A stretch of 64,000 bases of DNA, taken from the NCBI GenBank assembly GCA_019637585.1, contig JAHBVL010000009.1:1-64000 (forward strand), given 5' to 3'. A program made the position numbers and the translations under genes. This stretch comes from Thermomicrobiales bacterium (GTDB lineage: Bacteria > Chloroflexota > Chloroflexia > Thermomicrobiales > UBA6265). Under the pieces are notes generated by a model. The model was not told where the DNA came from. It saw only the letters and a program-made list of their open reading frames with translations, and searched no databases. Within the stretch, counting starts at the first letter, position 1. Each line of letters opens with the position of its first letter. Shown here in pieces: positions 1 through 9,554 of the stretch.

Positions 1-3
1 GTT

Positions 4-320
4 GCAGACCCCCGTGTCTGCTTTCCCATGGGAAACGGTGTCAATGGATGACAGGTGTTCCCGTTGACGATGGCGATCAATAGCACCTCTCTCCATGAGA
101 AAAGCAGACACGGGGGTCTGCGACTACAGGTGATATGGAGGTGACCAAAGGTGGCGTTGCTTCCCATAGGAGAGCAGACACGGGGGTCTGCGACTACAGG
201 TGATATGGAGATGGCCAAAGGTGGCGTTGCTTCCCATGGGAGAGCAGACACGGGGGGCTGCGACTACGGGTGATATGGAGGTGGCCATAGGTGGTGTCGT
301 TTCCCATAGGAGAGCAGACA
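4..320. repeat. Family A palindromic repeat array, 70-bp period
   Basis: The core GCAGACACGGGGGTCTGC is a hairpin (GCAGAC/GTCTGC stem). Copies start at 104, 174, 244 and 314, exactly 70 bp apart, with well conserved spacers; the last copy is degenerate. A single copy in the opposite orientation lies at 4-21. The same core occurs at 16188-16205 and in a second array at 53529-53814, so this is a dispersed family. No ORF here looks real. Confidence 0.9.
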
Positions 321-352
321 CGGCGTTTGCCTCTCCATGGGGTGGGGAAAAG

Positions 353-387
353 AAAAACCGCCGGGCGGACACCCGGCGGTTTTTTTT
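353..387. terminator. Bidirectional rho-independent terminator
   Basis: A 9-bp perfect stem (ACCGCCGGG at 357-365 with CCCGGCGGT at 372-380, loop 366-371) has an A-run on one side and eight T on the other, so it can end transcription on both strands. It lies 25 bp past the stop of the minus-strand L,D-transpeptidase and separates it from the family A array. Confidence 0.88.
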
Positions 388-411
388 GATTCTCTTCTGC
401 CGATCAGCAGA

Positions 412-2346
412 TCAGGCCTTGACCACCACTCTGGCGCCGAGCGGTAGCCAGTAGTAGAGCCATTCCGAGAATGGCACGGGAAGGTTCACGCACCCGTGAC
501 TCCGAACCTGACCAAACTGGTTGTGCCAGTAGGCTCCATGCAAGGCATGACCGTTGTAGGTGAAGTAGTGGGTGTAGGGCACGTTCGGCGTGTCCCAGCA
601 CTCGCCGTTCGAACAGGCGGCCATGCGGGTCGAAACGTACTTGACCCACGTGTAGAAGGTGCCCTTCGGCGTGGCGAAGCCAGGCTTACCGGTGCTGACA
701 TAGGTGCCGGACACCGCGACATTGCCCTGGTAGACGGTCATGTACTGGTCGGAAAGATCGACCGAGACCCAGCGTTCGCCGGAGGAGGCCGCAGGGCAGG
801 AGCGGGTGATCGTCCCGAATGAGGTCTCGATGATGACGCCATCCTTCGAACCCGCAGAGTTCGTGAAGATGAACTGCGTGGTCAAGGCGAACGATCCGGA
901 TGCGCCGGTGCCCGCCAGGTAGGAGCGCGTCTGTTTCCCGGCCAGCGTGTGATTGAGGATGAAGGGCTCGCTGGACAGCTTGTCGAATGTGGTGGTTATC
1001 GAATAGATCTCGGCCGAGCTCGACGAACTGTTCACCAGCGTGATGCGCTCAGGCGTGCTGTAGCAGTCGAGTGAAACCGAGAGCCACCAGGGGTCCGGTG
1101 CGACAGTCGGCGTGGACAGCTGCAGATGCGTGATGTAGGTGGTCGCGACCCAGCCGGTCGTGGTGCCGAAGTTGACCTGAACCCAGGTGTAGGAACCGCC
1201 AGGTGTGTTGCCGGTGACGATGGTTCCCTGTGAATAGACCTTGGCGACGACGAGTACCCCATTGCTGGTCGAAGGACCGCTACGGACGTTCAACGCCGTT
1301 TTGACGACGATCTTCTCGCCAACCCGGTAGTCGCCGGCGGTGACGGTTCCGGATGGCGTCGTTGTCTGCGTTGGGGTGTAGGTCAACGTCGCCGTCATCG
1401 TTGCCGACGCGCTGGGATCGATGGTCGGCGTCTGTGTCGGCGTCATCGTCTGGGTTGGCGTTCTCGACGGTGTCGACGTTGCCGCCGGAGAGACAACGAC
1501 CACATATTCAGCCGCCAGCCATCGCTGGCCGCCCGCAGACGAACCCATATCGATGCGGATCCAGTTGTACCCATTGCGGAGCACCGGACCCTCGAGCACG
1601 CTATACCGCTCGTCTCGTTTGACGACGGCCACGATGGTGCCGCTCGTCGAGCCGCTGCTGCGAACATTCACCGCGGATGCGTTGATGCGAATCGTATCGC
1701 CCGGCTTGATGTTCTTGTAGGTGCTGGGTGTGCTCGTGATGGTCGGCGTCAGCGTCGGCGGTGTTGGGCCGTCGATCCGCAGAACATAGTTGGCCGCAAT
1801 CCAGCGCGGGTCAGTGTCCGGGGTTCCCATATCGATGCGAACCCACCAGTAACCCTCGGCTGAAATCGGTCCTTCCAGAACCTGGAACTCCTGATTTCGG
1901 TTGACCACACCGGCCAGGGCGCCATTCGCTTGCGGCGTGCGCCGAACGTTGAGGGCCGCCGTATTGATCTTGACCCAGTCGCCAACCAGAATGTTCTTGT
2001 AGATCGGCGTGGCCGTTGCTGTCGCAGTCTCGGTCGGATCATCAGCAGCGGGCTGCACGGCATTACTTGTTGCAGAGGCTGCCGCGGTGAGCTGGGCCGA
2101 AACTTCAGCTTCCTGCTCGGCAACCGTGGTCTGGTTGACCGAGATGGCAGTCTGTTCCGCGTCGATTGCGGCTTGCGTCTGTTGCGCCGCCGCGGTTTCT
2201 GTTTCCTGCTGAGACGCGGCAAGCGCCGCCTCGGCGGTCTGCGTAGCCGCAACCTCATCCTGAGCGAATGCGATCTCCGGAGCCAGCCAGACCGACTGAC
2301 TGGCAATCAGACTCGCCAGGAGCAAAAGCAATCCGAAACGTTTCAC
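412..2346 (-). CDS. L,D-transpeptidase (YkuD) with three SH3-like domains
   Basis: Predicted secreted peptidoglycan L,D-transpeptidase of 644 residues. GTG at 2346 is preferred because AGGGGAGG lies just upstream and a signal peptide (KRFGLLLLLASLIAS) begins at once. An Ala/Gln/Thr-rich, probably coiled segment follows (about 30-110). Then come three bacterial SH3-like repeats (about 118-190, 205-290, 345-410), each with an LNVR- or VNVRS-type start, joined by Thr/Pro/Ser linkers. After a beta-rich spacer the YkuD domain (about 525-644) carries the catalytic HGAYWHN...SHGCVNLP motif with the nucleophilic Cys. SH3 domains probably bind the cell wall (family knowledge). It shares its catalytic domain type with the gene at 47402-48667. 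Confidence 0.93.
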   Translation of the reverse strand: MKRFGLLLLLASLIASQSVWLAPEIAFAQDEVAATQTAEAALAASQQETETAAAQQTQAAIDAEQTAISVNQTTVAEQEAEVSAQLTAAASATSNAVQPAADDPTETATATATPIYKNILVGDWVKINTAALNVRRTPQANGALAGVVNRNQEFQVLEGPISAEGYWWVRIDMGTPDTDPRWIAANYVLRIDGPTPPTLTPTITSTPSTYKNIKPGDTIRINASAVNVRSSGSTSGTIVAVVKRDERYSVLEGPVLRNGYNWIRIDMGSSAGGQRWLAAEYVVVVSPAATSTPSRTPTQTMTPTQTPTIDPSASATMTATLTYTPTQTTTPSGTVTAGDYRVGEKIVVKTALNVRSGPSTSNGVLVVAKVYSQGTIVTGNTPGGSYTWVQVNFGTTTGWVATTYITHLQLSTPTVAPDPWWLSVSLDCYSTPERITLVNSSSSSAEIYSITTTFDKLSSEPFILNHTLAGKQTRSYLAGTGASGSFALTTQFIFTNSAGSKDGVIIETSFGTITRSCPAASSGERWVSVDLSDQYMTVYQGNVAVSGTYVSTGKPGFATPKGTFYTWVKYVSTRMAACSNGECWDTPNVPYTHYFTYNGHALHGAYWHNQFGQVRSHGCVNLPVPFSEWLYYWLPLGARVVVKA

Positions 2347-2484
2347 CCGAACCTCCCCTGGTCCGCGCGACCCAGAGGTCACACCCTTTTAATTCCCAAT
2401 GACTATTCTACAAGGTGTCGCCCGGGACGGAAACCCGCCTGTTTGTCAAAGAAGGTTTTGTTGAGAGCAAATCAGAAGATCGGA

Positions 2485-5211
2485 TCACCCGGTGTTTTTC
2501 AGGGCGCCTGCAATGCCATTGATGCTCAGCAGCACAGGCCGCAGCAACTCGTCCGGGTTGCCGCCATTGCGCAACCGCTTCAACAGTTCGACCTGGATAA
2601 ACGACAGCGGATCGACGTAGGGGTTGCGCCGGTCGATCGACGTCTGAATGACCGCTTCCCGGTCGAGGAGGCGGTGTTGTCCCGTGACCGCGAGAAGGGT
2701 CTGGCAGGTTCGGTCATATTCATCCTGGATGCGCGACCAGACTCGTTCACGCAGCTCCACGGGTTCGACCAGCTGGACATAGCGTTCAGCAACGGGCAGG
2801 TCGGCTTTGGCCAGCGCCAGCTCGGCGTTTGCCAGAACAGCGCCGAAGAAGGGCCAGTCCCGTTCCATGTCCTGCAAGTGATCCAGACCAAACTGGGTGG
2901 TCGCCCGTTCGAGAGCGGCCCCCAGACCATACCAACCCGGCAGCAGAATGCGTGACTGCGTCCATGAGAAGACCCAGGGAATGGCCCTCAGGTCCTCGAT
3001 GCGGCGCGATTGCGTCCGGCGGGCCGGTCTCGAGCCGATTTTCAGCTCGCCCAGTTCGCGAATGGGTGTCGCCTGCTCGAAGAATGGGACCAGATCGTCA
3101 TCGCCATAGATGAGATCACGATAGGTTTCAGCCGACCAGGTGGCCATCTGCGACATGGTCGATTCATAGACCGCGAGTCGATCGGGCGCGGGCATAGGGA
3201 AAGCCCCAACGGTGCTGACCAGAACAGCCCCGGTCACCAGCTCCAGCTCACGAGTGGCGATTTCCGCGATGCCGTATCGCCCGGCGACCACCTCTCCCTG
3301 TTCGGTGAGCTTGATTCGTCCCTGAACGGTGCCGGCTGGTTGGGCAAGGATGGCGATGTTGGTTGGCCCGCCACCCCGGCCGATCGATCCTCCCCGGCCG
3401 TGGAAGTAGGTGAATGGGATATTGCGCTCGTCAAAGAGGCGAGTCAAACCCACTTGCGCGTCATAGAGCGACCAGGAGGACGCGAGGTAGCCGATTTCCT
3501 TGTTCGAGTCGGAGTAACCGAGCATGACCTCCTGATCGCCACCCCATGATTTCTGTGCGGCGCGGTAGACGGGCTCGTCCAGCAGTGTCTCGAAGAGGAC
3601 CGGACCAGCGGCCAGTGAAGCGCCCTGTTCCAGGAGTGGGGCGATCTTCAGCATGGCGCCACCGCCGCCAGTTTCCGCCAGCCGGTTCTCCTTCATCAGG
3701 AGCAGCACAGCCAGAACATCGGATGGCTGCTCCGCGCCGGAGATGATGTAGGTCTGCAGCGCGTCCCGGTGTCCCGAATTCATCAGTTCGCGAGCTACCC
3801 GAAATGTGCCGATGACATCCTGGGTCGACTCAGAAAAGTGGCTGATATCGTGAGGCGTGAGTGGTCGCGGATTGCCGATCTCCCGGACCAGAAGAGTCCG
3901 CTTCAGCTCTTCGGGCAGATCGGCGTATCCGCTGACGACTCCAACCGCGTCGAAGATCTCGTCGATCGCTTTGGCGTGCCGGAGGGCGTGATCCCTGAGA
4001 TCGAGTTTGGCGAAATGGAATCCGAAAACCTCGACCAGCCGGATCAGGTCGTGAATGTCTCCGCCCAGAATCAGGGGCTCACCCTGGTCGATCAGCGCGG
4101 TTTCGATCGTTCGCAGCTCGCCAAGCAGATCCCCCGGACCCCGATAGCCGTCAGGTGATCCGATCCGGGTTTCGCGCAATCGCTCCCGCATCAGGGTGAG
4201 CAGCTGGCGATAGGGTTCGTCGGGATTCCGGGCGTCGAGGTCGGCGGCGACGTCCGGATAGCGCTCCCGGTAGCTGGTCAGAAGCGGGTCGAGCTCTGGG
4301 CTGATCCCGACAACGGTCTCCGATACGGATAGGCGCCCCGCCACCTGTCCCAGCACCCCGTCGATCGCGCTCAGGCACGATTCCCGCATCAGTGTCAACG
4401 TCTGCCGGGTCACGTCGGGCGTGACAAACGGGTTGCCGTCTCTGTCGCCCCCCACCCAGGATCCGAAGGTCAGAAATGGCGGAACCCTGATCTTCTCCTG
4501 TGGGTAGTACTCGGCGACTGCTTCCTCGATGTCCCGGTAGATCTCCGGGAGAACATCGAAGATCGTGGTCCGGAAGTGAATGAGGATCGCCTGCAGCTCG
4601 TCGAGCACAGTGAGGCGAAACGAGCGAACGTCGTTCGAGCTCCAGAGCTCGGCAATCGTGGCCGACAGCCGCTCCCGCACGCGCTCGGCGGCATCAGGGC
4701 GGGTGGCTCGCTCGTCGAGATCGCGCAGCACGCGGAAAATCCGGGCCTGTTTCTCCAGGACGGTTCGCCGCCGCGCTTCCGTCGGATGGGCTGTCATCAC
4801 CAGTCGCACTTCGGCGCGGTCGAACAGCGTTTGAATATCGTCCGCCGTCAATCCGGCGTCCCGCAGCATGCGGATCGCTTCCCGGATCGACCCACGACGG
4901 GCTTGTGGGTAAGTGGAGAGCTCCCGGCGCCGGATGCGGCGGATGCGCTCGTTGTCTTCCGACAGGTTGATCAGATTGAAGTAGCTGGTGAATGCCCGGA
5001 TGAGGAGGCTGGCGTCGTCGATGGACAAACCCGCCACCATCTGCTCCAGCGCTTCGCCGGCGGTGTTGTCTTCCTGACGGTGGTTTTTGGCCAGGGAACG
5101 AACTTCCTCCTCGAGCGCAAAAGCACCCTCGCCGGCCTGACTGCGGATGACGTCACCGAGCAGATCGCCGAGCAGGTAGATATCGTCAGAAATCGAACGC
5201 TGTTGCATCAT
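2485..5211 (-). CDS. ppc: Phosphoenolpyruvate carboxylase
   Basis: Carboxylates PEP with bicarbonate to oxaloacetate, refilling the TCA cycle from the cytoplasm. At 908 residues it has normal bacterial length. Diagnostic motifs are all present in order: TAHPTEA with the catalytic His (about 140), GSWVGGDRDGNP (about 250), GYSDSNKEIGYLASSW (about 575), FHGRGGSIGRGGGP (about 615), and a C-terminal KNTG matching the family's conserved xNTG end. Two adjacent ATG codons open the gene after a weak AAGG. It lies upstream of the transpeptidase on the same strand with a 138-bp gap, and is divergent from a dicarboxylate dehydrogenase that could also act on C4 acids. Confidence 0.97.
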   Translation of the reverse strand: MMQQRSISDDIYLLGDLLGDVIRSQAGEGAFALEEEVRSLAKNHRQEDNTAGEALEQMVAGLSIDDASLLIRAFTSYFNLINLSEDNERIRRIRRRELSTYPQARRGSIREAIRMLRDAGLTADDIQTLFDRAEVRLVMTAHPTEARRRTVLEKQARIFRVLRDLDERATRPDAAERVRERLSATIAELWSSNDVRSFRLTVLDELQAILIHFRTTIFDVLPEIYRDIEEAVAEYYPQEKIRVPPFLTFGSWVGGDRDGNPFVTPDVTRQTLTLMRESCLSAIDGVLGQVAGRLSVSETVVGISPELDPLLTSYRERYPDVAADLDARNPDEPYRQLLTLMRERLRETRIGSPDGYRGPGDLLGELRTIETALIDQGEPLILGGDIHDLIRLVEVFGFHFAKLDLRDHALRHAKAIDEIFDAVGVVSGYADLPEELKRTLLVREIGNPRPLTPHDISHFSESTQDVIGTFRVARELMNSGHRDALQTYIISGAEQPSDVLAVLLLMKENRLAETGGGGAMLKIAPLLEQGASLAAGPVLFETLLDEPVYRAAQKSWGGDQEVMLGYSDSNKEIGYLASSWSLYDAQVGLTRLFDERNIPFTYFHGRGGSIGRGGGPTNIAILAQPAGTVQGRIKLTEQGEVVAGRYGIAEIATRELELVTGAVLVSTVGAFPMPAPDRLAVYESTMSQMATWSAETYRDLIYGDDDLVPFFEQATPIRELGELKIGSRPARRTQSRRIEDLRAIPWVFSWTQSRILLPGWYGLGAALERATTQFGLDHLQDMERDWPFFGAVLANAELALAKADLPVAERYVQLVEPVELRERVWSRIQDEYDRTCQTLLAVTGQHRLLDREAVIQTSIDRRNPYVDPLSFIQVELLKRLRNGGNPDELLRPVLLSINGIAGALKNTG

Positions 5212-5574
5212 GCCTTGTGCACCGTTTGGCCAATCGGTCGGCGCGCCGCCCCCGGAGTACGCTGATAGTAGCGGCTCGGCTCCGGTGCGGATTCCCGCGC
5301 CGACTGGAGCATGTCACCTCGCCCCAAAAAACGGGCTTGCGAGTGAGCGGAACAATACAAGGAATCGCTCATCGGACCGAAAGCGGTGGTGCTTGACCGG
5401 CGTTTCGGCAGTGGCGGCGCGATCGGAGAAGGGGTGCGAGACTGCGGGTCGTGCGTCCACGCCGATGCACTGACTTGTAGCGACGAATGCCGCATCACGT
5501 ATGGATCGTCGTTGGTGGAGAGAGATCGCCACCGGCGAGGCTGAAGGTCCCGTTCATGGCAGGGGAGAGTGATC
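5212..5574. other. Intergenic divergent promoter region
   Basis: About 360 bp between the divergent ppc and tartrate/malate dehydrogenase genes. It must hold both promoters, but I find no convincing -35/-10 pair, operator palindrome or repeat family member. The short ORFs in it look like high-GC chance frames. Confidence 0.5.
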
Positions 5575-6663
5575 ATGGTTCAGAAGACATATCGCATCGC
5601 AGTCGTTCCCGGTGACGGCATCGGCATGGAAGTCACCCCTGAGGCGATCAAGGTGCTCGACCGCGTTGCCGAGCTGAGTGGCGGCGCGTTCGGTTTTTCG
5701 TATACCTCGTTTCCCTGGGGATCGCACTACTACCTCGAAACCGGCACGGTCATGGACGAGGGTGGGCTGGAGACGTTGCGATCGTTCGATGCCATTCTCT
5801 TTGGAGCAACCGGCTGGCCGACCGTGCCCGACCACGTCAGCTTGTATGGATTCAGGCTCGTCGTTTGCAAAGGGTTCGATCTTTTTGCCAGCGTGCGGCC
5901 GGTCCGCCTCTTTCGCGGCATCCACAGTCCGTTGCGAAACGGCACCCCGGAAACGATCGACTGGATCATGGTCCGGGAGAACTCGGAAGGGGAGTATTCC
6001 GGAATCGGCGGACGCAACCTCGGCAGCCGTGGAGATGGCAAAGAGCTGGCGATCGAGTCGGCGCTCTTTACGGCCGAAGGATGCGAGCGGATCATCCGCT
6101 ATGCGTTCGAAATCGCCGCCACCCGTCCCCGGAAACATGTGACCAGTGTGACCAAGAGCAACGCCCAGCAGTACGGCATGACCCTCTGGGACGATTGCTT
6201 CGCCCGCATTCGGGCGGAATTCCCGGAGATCGGCGCCGATCAGGTGCTCGTCGATGCCTGTGCCGCCCGCATGGTGCTTCATCCCGAGTCGTTCGATGTC
6301 GTGGTGGCGTCGAATCTGTTCGGCGACATCCTCTCCGACCTGGGTGGCGCGATTGGCGGCAGTCTCGGTATCGCAGCCAGCGGCAATATCGATCCGCTGC
6401 GCCGCAATCCCAGCATGTTCGAACCGGTCCATGGATCGGCTCCCGACATCGCCGGACAGGGGATCGCCAATCCGATCGCGACGATCTGGTCGGCGGCGAT
6501 GATGCTCGAACATCTCGGAGAATCGGCGGCCGCGAATCAGATCATGAACGCAATCGAGCGTGCCACAGCCAGCGGCATGGTAACGAGAGATCTCGGCGGA
6601 TCCGCCACAACAGCCGATGCTGGAGACGCAATTCTCCATGCACTCGAGGGAAATGACGGATAA
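5575..6663 (+). CDS. Tartrate dehydrogenase / D-malate dehydrogenase family (beta-decarboxylating)
   Basis: Member of the isocitrate/isopropylmalate dehydrogenase superfamily (362 residues): NAD-dependent oxidation and often decarboxylation of a 2-hydroxy acid. Visible motifs are [15 protein letters not shown] (N-terminus), the DHVS segment typical of tartrate/D-malate enzymes, [11 protein letters not shown] (about 135), [10 protein letters not shown] (about 195), [19 protein letters not shown] (about 250), and [19 protein letters not shown]. The DHVS region argues against LeuB, and no leu genes adjoin. ATG at 5575 follows AGGGGAGAG at good spacing; an in-frame GTG six bases earlier lies inside that site. 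Exact substrate (tartrate, D-malate, or both) cannot be told from sequence. Confidence 0.88.
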   Translation: MVQKTYRIAVVPGDGIGMEVTPEAIKVLDRVAELSGGAFGFSYTSFPWGSHYYLETGTVMDEGGLETLRSFDAILFGATGWPTVPDHVSLYGFRLVVCKGFDLFASVRPVRLFRGIHSPLRNGTPETIDWIMVRENSEGEYSGIGGRNLGSRGDGKELAIESALFTAEGCERIIRYAFEIAATRPRKHVTSVTKSNAQQYGMTLWDDCFARIRAEFPEIGADQVLVDACAARMVLHPESFDVVVASNLFGDILSDLGGAIGGSLGIAASGNIDPLRRNPSMFEPVHGSAPDIAGQGIANPIATIWSAAMMLEHLGESAAANQIMNAIERATASGMVTRDLGGSATTADAGDAILHALEGNDG

Positions 6664-6702
6664 CGCAGGGGTCTTGACGGCTCCGATTGACCTGACATAG
6701 TC

Positions 6703-6729
6703 TAATTCTGACTTGATGAGTCAGAATTA
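6703..6729. promoter_or_regulatory. Perfect 11-bp inverted repeat, candidate operator of the iron transporter
   Basis: TAATTCTGACT (6703-6713) and AGTCAGAATTA (6719-6729) are perfect inverted complements with a 5-bp spacer, ending 33 bp before the iron-binding protein's start. A candidate -35 TTGACG (6674) and weak -10 TAGTCT (6698-6703) would place the palindrome on the transcription start. AT-rich, dyad-symmetric sites at this place are typical of metal-responsive repressors. No regulator gene is nearby, so the factor (DtxR/MntR- or Fur-type) is a guess. Confidence 0.72.
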
Positions 6730-6762
6730 TTCGTATTCATCGTGAGACTGGAGAAATCAGGC

Positions 6763-7824
6763 ATGAGTTATCGCGTACACGGCGCCATCCAGGATGTGGG
6801 CGCTGCCTCTCTGACCCGCCGTTCGGTGCTCACCGGGGCTGTCGCTGCCGCTGGAGTGGTTGCCGCAGGGCGATTGCCGGTGCTGGCACAGGATGGTGGG
6901 GAGATCACTGTCTACTCGGGCCGCAACGAGAATCTGATCGGCCCGATTCTGACGCAGTTCCAGGAAGCGACTGGCATCACCGTCAATGCCCGCTATGGGA
7001 GCACCTCCGAGATCGCCGCGACGATTCTCGAAGAGGGCGCCAACAGCCCGGCCGATGTGTTTCTTTCGCAGGACGCTGGCGCGCTCGGCGCGGTTCAGGC
7101 CGAAGGGCTCTTCACCCAGCTTCCTGAGGCGACCCTGGGTCTCGTCGACCCGCGCTACAACTCGGCCGATGGTCTCTGGGTGGGACTGACCGCCCGAGCT
7201 CGCGTTCTCGCGTACAACACCGAAGAGTTGACGGAAGCCGATCTGCCGGCGTCGGTCAACGATCTCACCGATGCAAGCTGGAACGGCCGGATCGGCTGGG
7301 CGCCGACCAACGCCTCGTTCCAGTCATTCATCACCGCCTACCGGGTGCTCGAGGGCGAGGACGCGGCAAAGGCATGGCTGGAGGCAATGTCCGCCAATGG
7401 CACGGTGACGTTCGACGGCAACGGTGCGATCCTTCAGGCGGTCGCCGATGGCGAGCTTTCCGGTGGTCTGATCAACCACTACTACCTGTATGGCGCTGTC
7501 GCCGAAGCCGGCGGTCCGATCGGTGCGGCGAATTACTACTTCCCCGGCGGGGATATCGGCAGTCTCGTCAACGTCACCGGGATCGGCATCCTGCAGACGG
7601 CGCCGAATGCCGCCAATGCGCAGACGCTGATCGACTATCTCCTGGGCGAGGAAGGTCAGACCTACTTCGCGCTGGAGACGTCGGAATACCCGGTTGTGGC
7701 CGGGATCGAGACGGTGGAGGGTCTCCCGGCGCTCGAGGAGATCGAGGCCCCAGACATCGACCTGAGCGATCTGGCCGATCTGCAGGGGACACTCGAACTG
7801 CTGGCGGAGGTTGGGCTGGTCTAA
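6763..7824 (+). CDS. Iron(III) ABC transporter, substrate-binding protein
   Basis: Exported periplasmic-type binding protein (353 residues) feeding ferric iron to the downstream permease. A Tat-type signal (TRRSVLTGAVAAAG, about 18-35) precedes the mature start after LAQDGG. The body matches the FbpA/FutA family: ITVYSGRNENLIGP, YGSTSEIAATILEEG, and the paired tyrosines in GGLINHYYLYG (about 243) that ligate iron in FbpA-like proteins. ATG at 6763 is chosen because GGAG lies about 10 bp upstream. It is first in an operon with a fused permease and ATPase, behind a palindromic operator candidate and followed by an intercistronic hairpin. Confidence 0.9.
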   Translation: MSYRVHGAIQDVGAASLTRRSVLTGAVAAAGVVAAGRLPVLAQDGGEITVYSGRNENLIGPILTQFQEATGITVNARYGSTSEIAATILEEGANSPADVFLSQDAGALGAVQAEGLFTQLPEATLGLVDPRYNSADGLWVGLTARARVLAYNTEELTEADLPASVNDLTDASWNGRIGWAPTNASFQSFITAYRVLEGEDAAKAWLEAMSANGTVTFDGNGAILQAVADGELSGGLINHYYLYGAVAEAGGPIGAANYYFPGGDIGSLVNVTGIGILQTAPNAANAQTLIDYLLGEEGQTYFALETSEYPVVAGIETVEGLPALEEIEAPDIDLSDLADLQGTLELLAEVGLV

Positions 7825-7852
7825 CCGCTCGTTTGAACGGAAGCTGACGATC

Positions 7853-7879
7853 GCGCCAGGGCAGAATCTGCCCTGGCGC
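7853..7879 (+). promoter_or_regulatory. Intercistronic hairpin after the binding-protein gene
   Basis: A perfect 13-bp palindrome around one central base (GCGCCAGGGCAGA at 7853-7865, TCTGCCCTGGCGC at 7867-7879) sits between the binding-protein stop (7824) and the permease start (7902), with no T-run after it. In ABC operons such hairpins commonly stabilise the upstream mRNA so that the binding protein is made in excess. That role here is inference. Confidence 0.8.
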
Positions 7880-7901
7880 GCCGCGCGCTCACAGGAGATC
7901 G

Positions 7902-9554
7902 ATGTCCCTGGCGGCTGGAACACGGAAGCATGCGTTGGACGGGCCGCGATGGCCCGCCCGGGCCGCCGGTGTGCGCCAGCCTCCTCTGGTGCTTGTCGCC
8001 CTGGCCCTGGCGGTCGCGGCGCTCGTCCTTTTGCCACTCATCTACCTCATCATTCGGGCGTCGGAAGCGGGGGAGAAGTTCCGCACGCTTCTCCTGCGGG
8101 ACCGCACCCTCGAGATTCTGATCAACACCATCCTGCTGTCGGTTTCGGTGGCGATAACGGCCGCGGTGATCGCCGTGCCGGCTGCCTGGCTGGTCGCCCG
8201 AACCGACATGCCAGGCGGGCGCTGGCTCTCCCCGCTTTTCGCGCTGCCGCTGGTCATTCCGTCGTACATCGGCGCACTCACCTTCATCGTCATTCTTGGT
8301 CCGCGTGGTGAGCTGAGCCGCTGGCTGGAAAAGAGCGCCGGAATCGAGGCATTTCCGTCGATCTATGGCTTCTGGGGATCGTGGCTGGCGCTTTCCCTCT
8401 TCACCGCTCCCTATGTCTTCCTGACAGTGAGTGCCGCGTTGCAGGGTATCGACCCGGTCCACGAGGAAGCGGCCCGGTCGCTGGGCAAGGGATCGATCGA
8501 GTCGTTCATGAGAACGACTCTGCGGCAGCTCAGACCGGCGATCTTCTCCGGCATGCTCCTCTCCGCACTCTATGCGGTTAGTGATTTCGGCGTCGTCAGT
8601 CTGATGCGCTACGACTCCCTGACCAGGGCCATCTTCGTCCAGTACCAGGCTTCTTTCGATCGCTCCTATGCGGCCCTGCTCGGGTTGGTGCTGGTGGCAT
8701 TTGCATTGCTGCTGGTTGGCGCGGAATCGATGCTACGGGACAAGGCGGTCTACTACCGGATTGGATCGGGTGTGGCCCGGCAGCGGCAGCCTCGTCAGCT
8801 TGGCTGGAAGAAGGCGCCGGCGCTGCTCTTTGCCGGGGTGGTGCTGCTTTTGTCACTCGCCTTGCCGCTGATCGTGCTGGTGCGCTGGCTGGTGCGGGCG
8901 CTCAGGAGGGGGGAGTCGTTCGACCAGCTCCTGACCGTGACAGGCAACACCCTCGTTCTGGGAATCGCCGCGGCACTGATCACCACAGCCGCCGCTCTGC
9001 CGGTGGCACTGCTCGCTGGCCGATACCGAAGCCGGATCGGCGCCGTCATCGAGCGAACGACCTACATCGGGTATGGACTGCCGGGCATCGTCATCGGGTT
9101 GTCGTTCGTGTTTCTCGGCGCCAACTATCTCATTCAGCTCTATCAAACAGTGCCGCTGCTGCTGCTGGCCTACATGGTACGGTTCATTCCGCAGGCGGTC
9201 GGATCGACCAAATCCTCTCTGATGCAGGTCAATCCCCGCATGGAAGATGCTTCCCGCGGTCTGGGCCGGAGCTGGACAGCAACCATGGCGCGGATCACGA
9301 TGCCGATCGCCATGCCCGGTGTGCTGGCCGGCGCTGCGCTTGTCTTTCTCACCGTCGTCAAAGAGCTCCCGATGACTATTCTGTTGCGGCCAACCGGGAT
9401 GGACACGCTTGCCACCGAAGTGTGGACCGCGTCCAGTGACCTGCGATATGGCGAAGCTTCGGGGCCGGCTCTGATGCTGATTCTCGTGTCGGCGATTCCT
9501 TCGGCTGTCATCTTCGCCCGGGCGCGGCAGACAGCGATGCGAGGTGACGCCTGA
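7902..9554 (+). CDS. Iron ABC transporter, fused two-domain permease
   Basis: Inner-membrane permease of 550 residues built from two homologous halves, as in FbpB/SfuB-type ferric iron importers. About twelve hydrophobic segments are visible. The first half has a coupling segment near EEAARSLGKGSIESFMRTTL (about 190); the second near EDASRGLGRSWTATMARITM (about 450). AGGAGATCG precedes the ATG. It shares TGATG with the next gene (stop and start overlap by one base), showing translational coupling to the ATPase. Confidence 0.92.
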   Translation: MSLAAGTRKHALDGPRWPARAAGVRQPPLVLVALALAVAALVLLPLIYLIIRASEAGEKFRTLLLRDRTLEILINTILLSVSVAITAAVIAVPAAWLVARTDMPGGRWLSPLFALPLVIPSYIGALTFIVILGPRGELSRWLEKSAGIEAFPSIYGFWGSWLALSLFTAPYVFLTVSAALQGIDPVHEEAARSLGKGSIESFMRTTLRQLRPAIFSGMLLSALYAVSDFGVVSLMRYDSLTRAIFVQYQASFDRSYAALLGLVLVAFALLLVGAESMLRDKAVYYRIGSGVARQRQPRQLGWKKAPALLFAGVVLLLSLALPLIVLVRWLVRALRRGESFDQLLTVTGNTLVLGIAAALITTAAALPVALLAGRYRSRIGAVIERTTYIGYGLPGIVIGLSFVFLGANYLIQLYQTVPLLLLAYMVRFIPQAVGSTKSSLMQVNPRMEDASRGLGRSWTATMARITMPIAMPGVLAGAALVFLTVVKELPMTILLRPTGMDTLATEVWTASSDLRYGEASGPALMLILVSAIPSAVIFARARQTAMRGDA

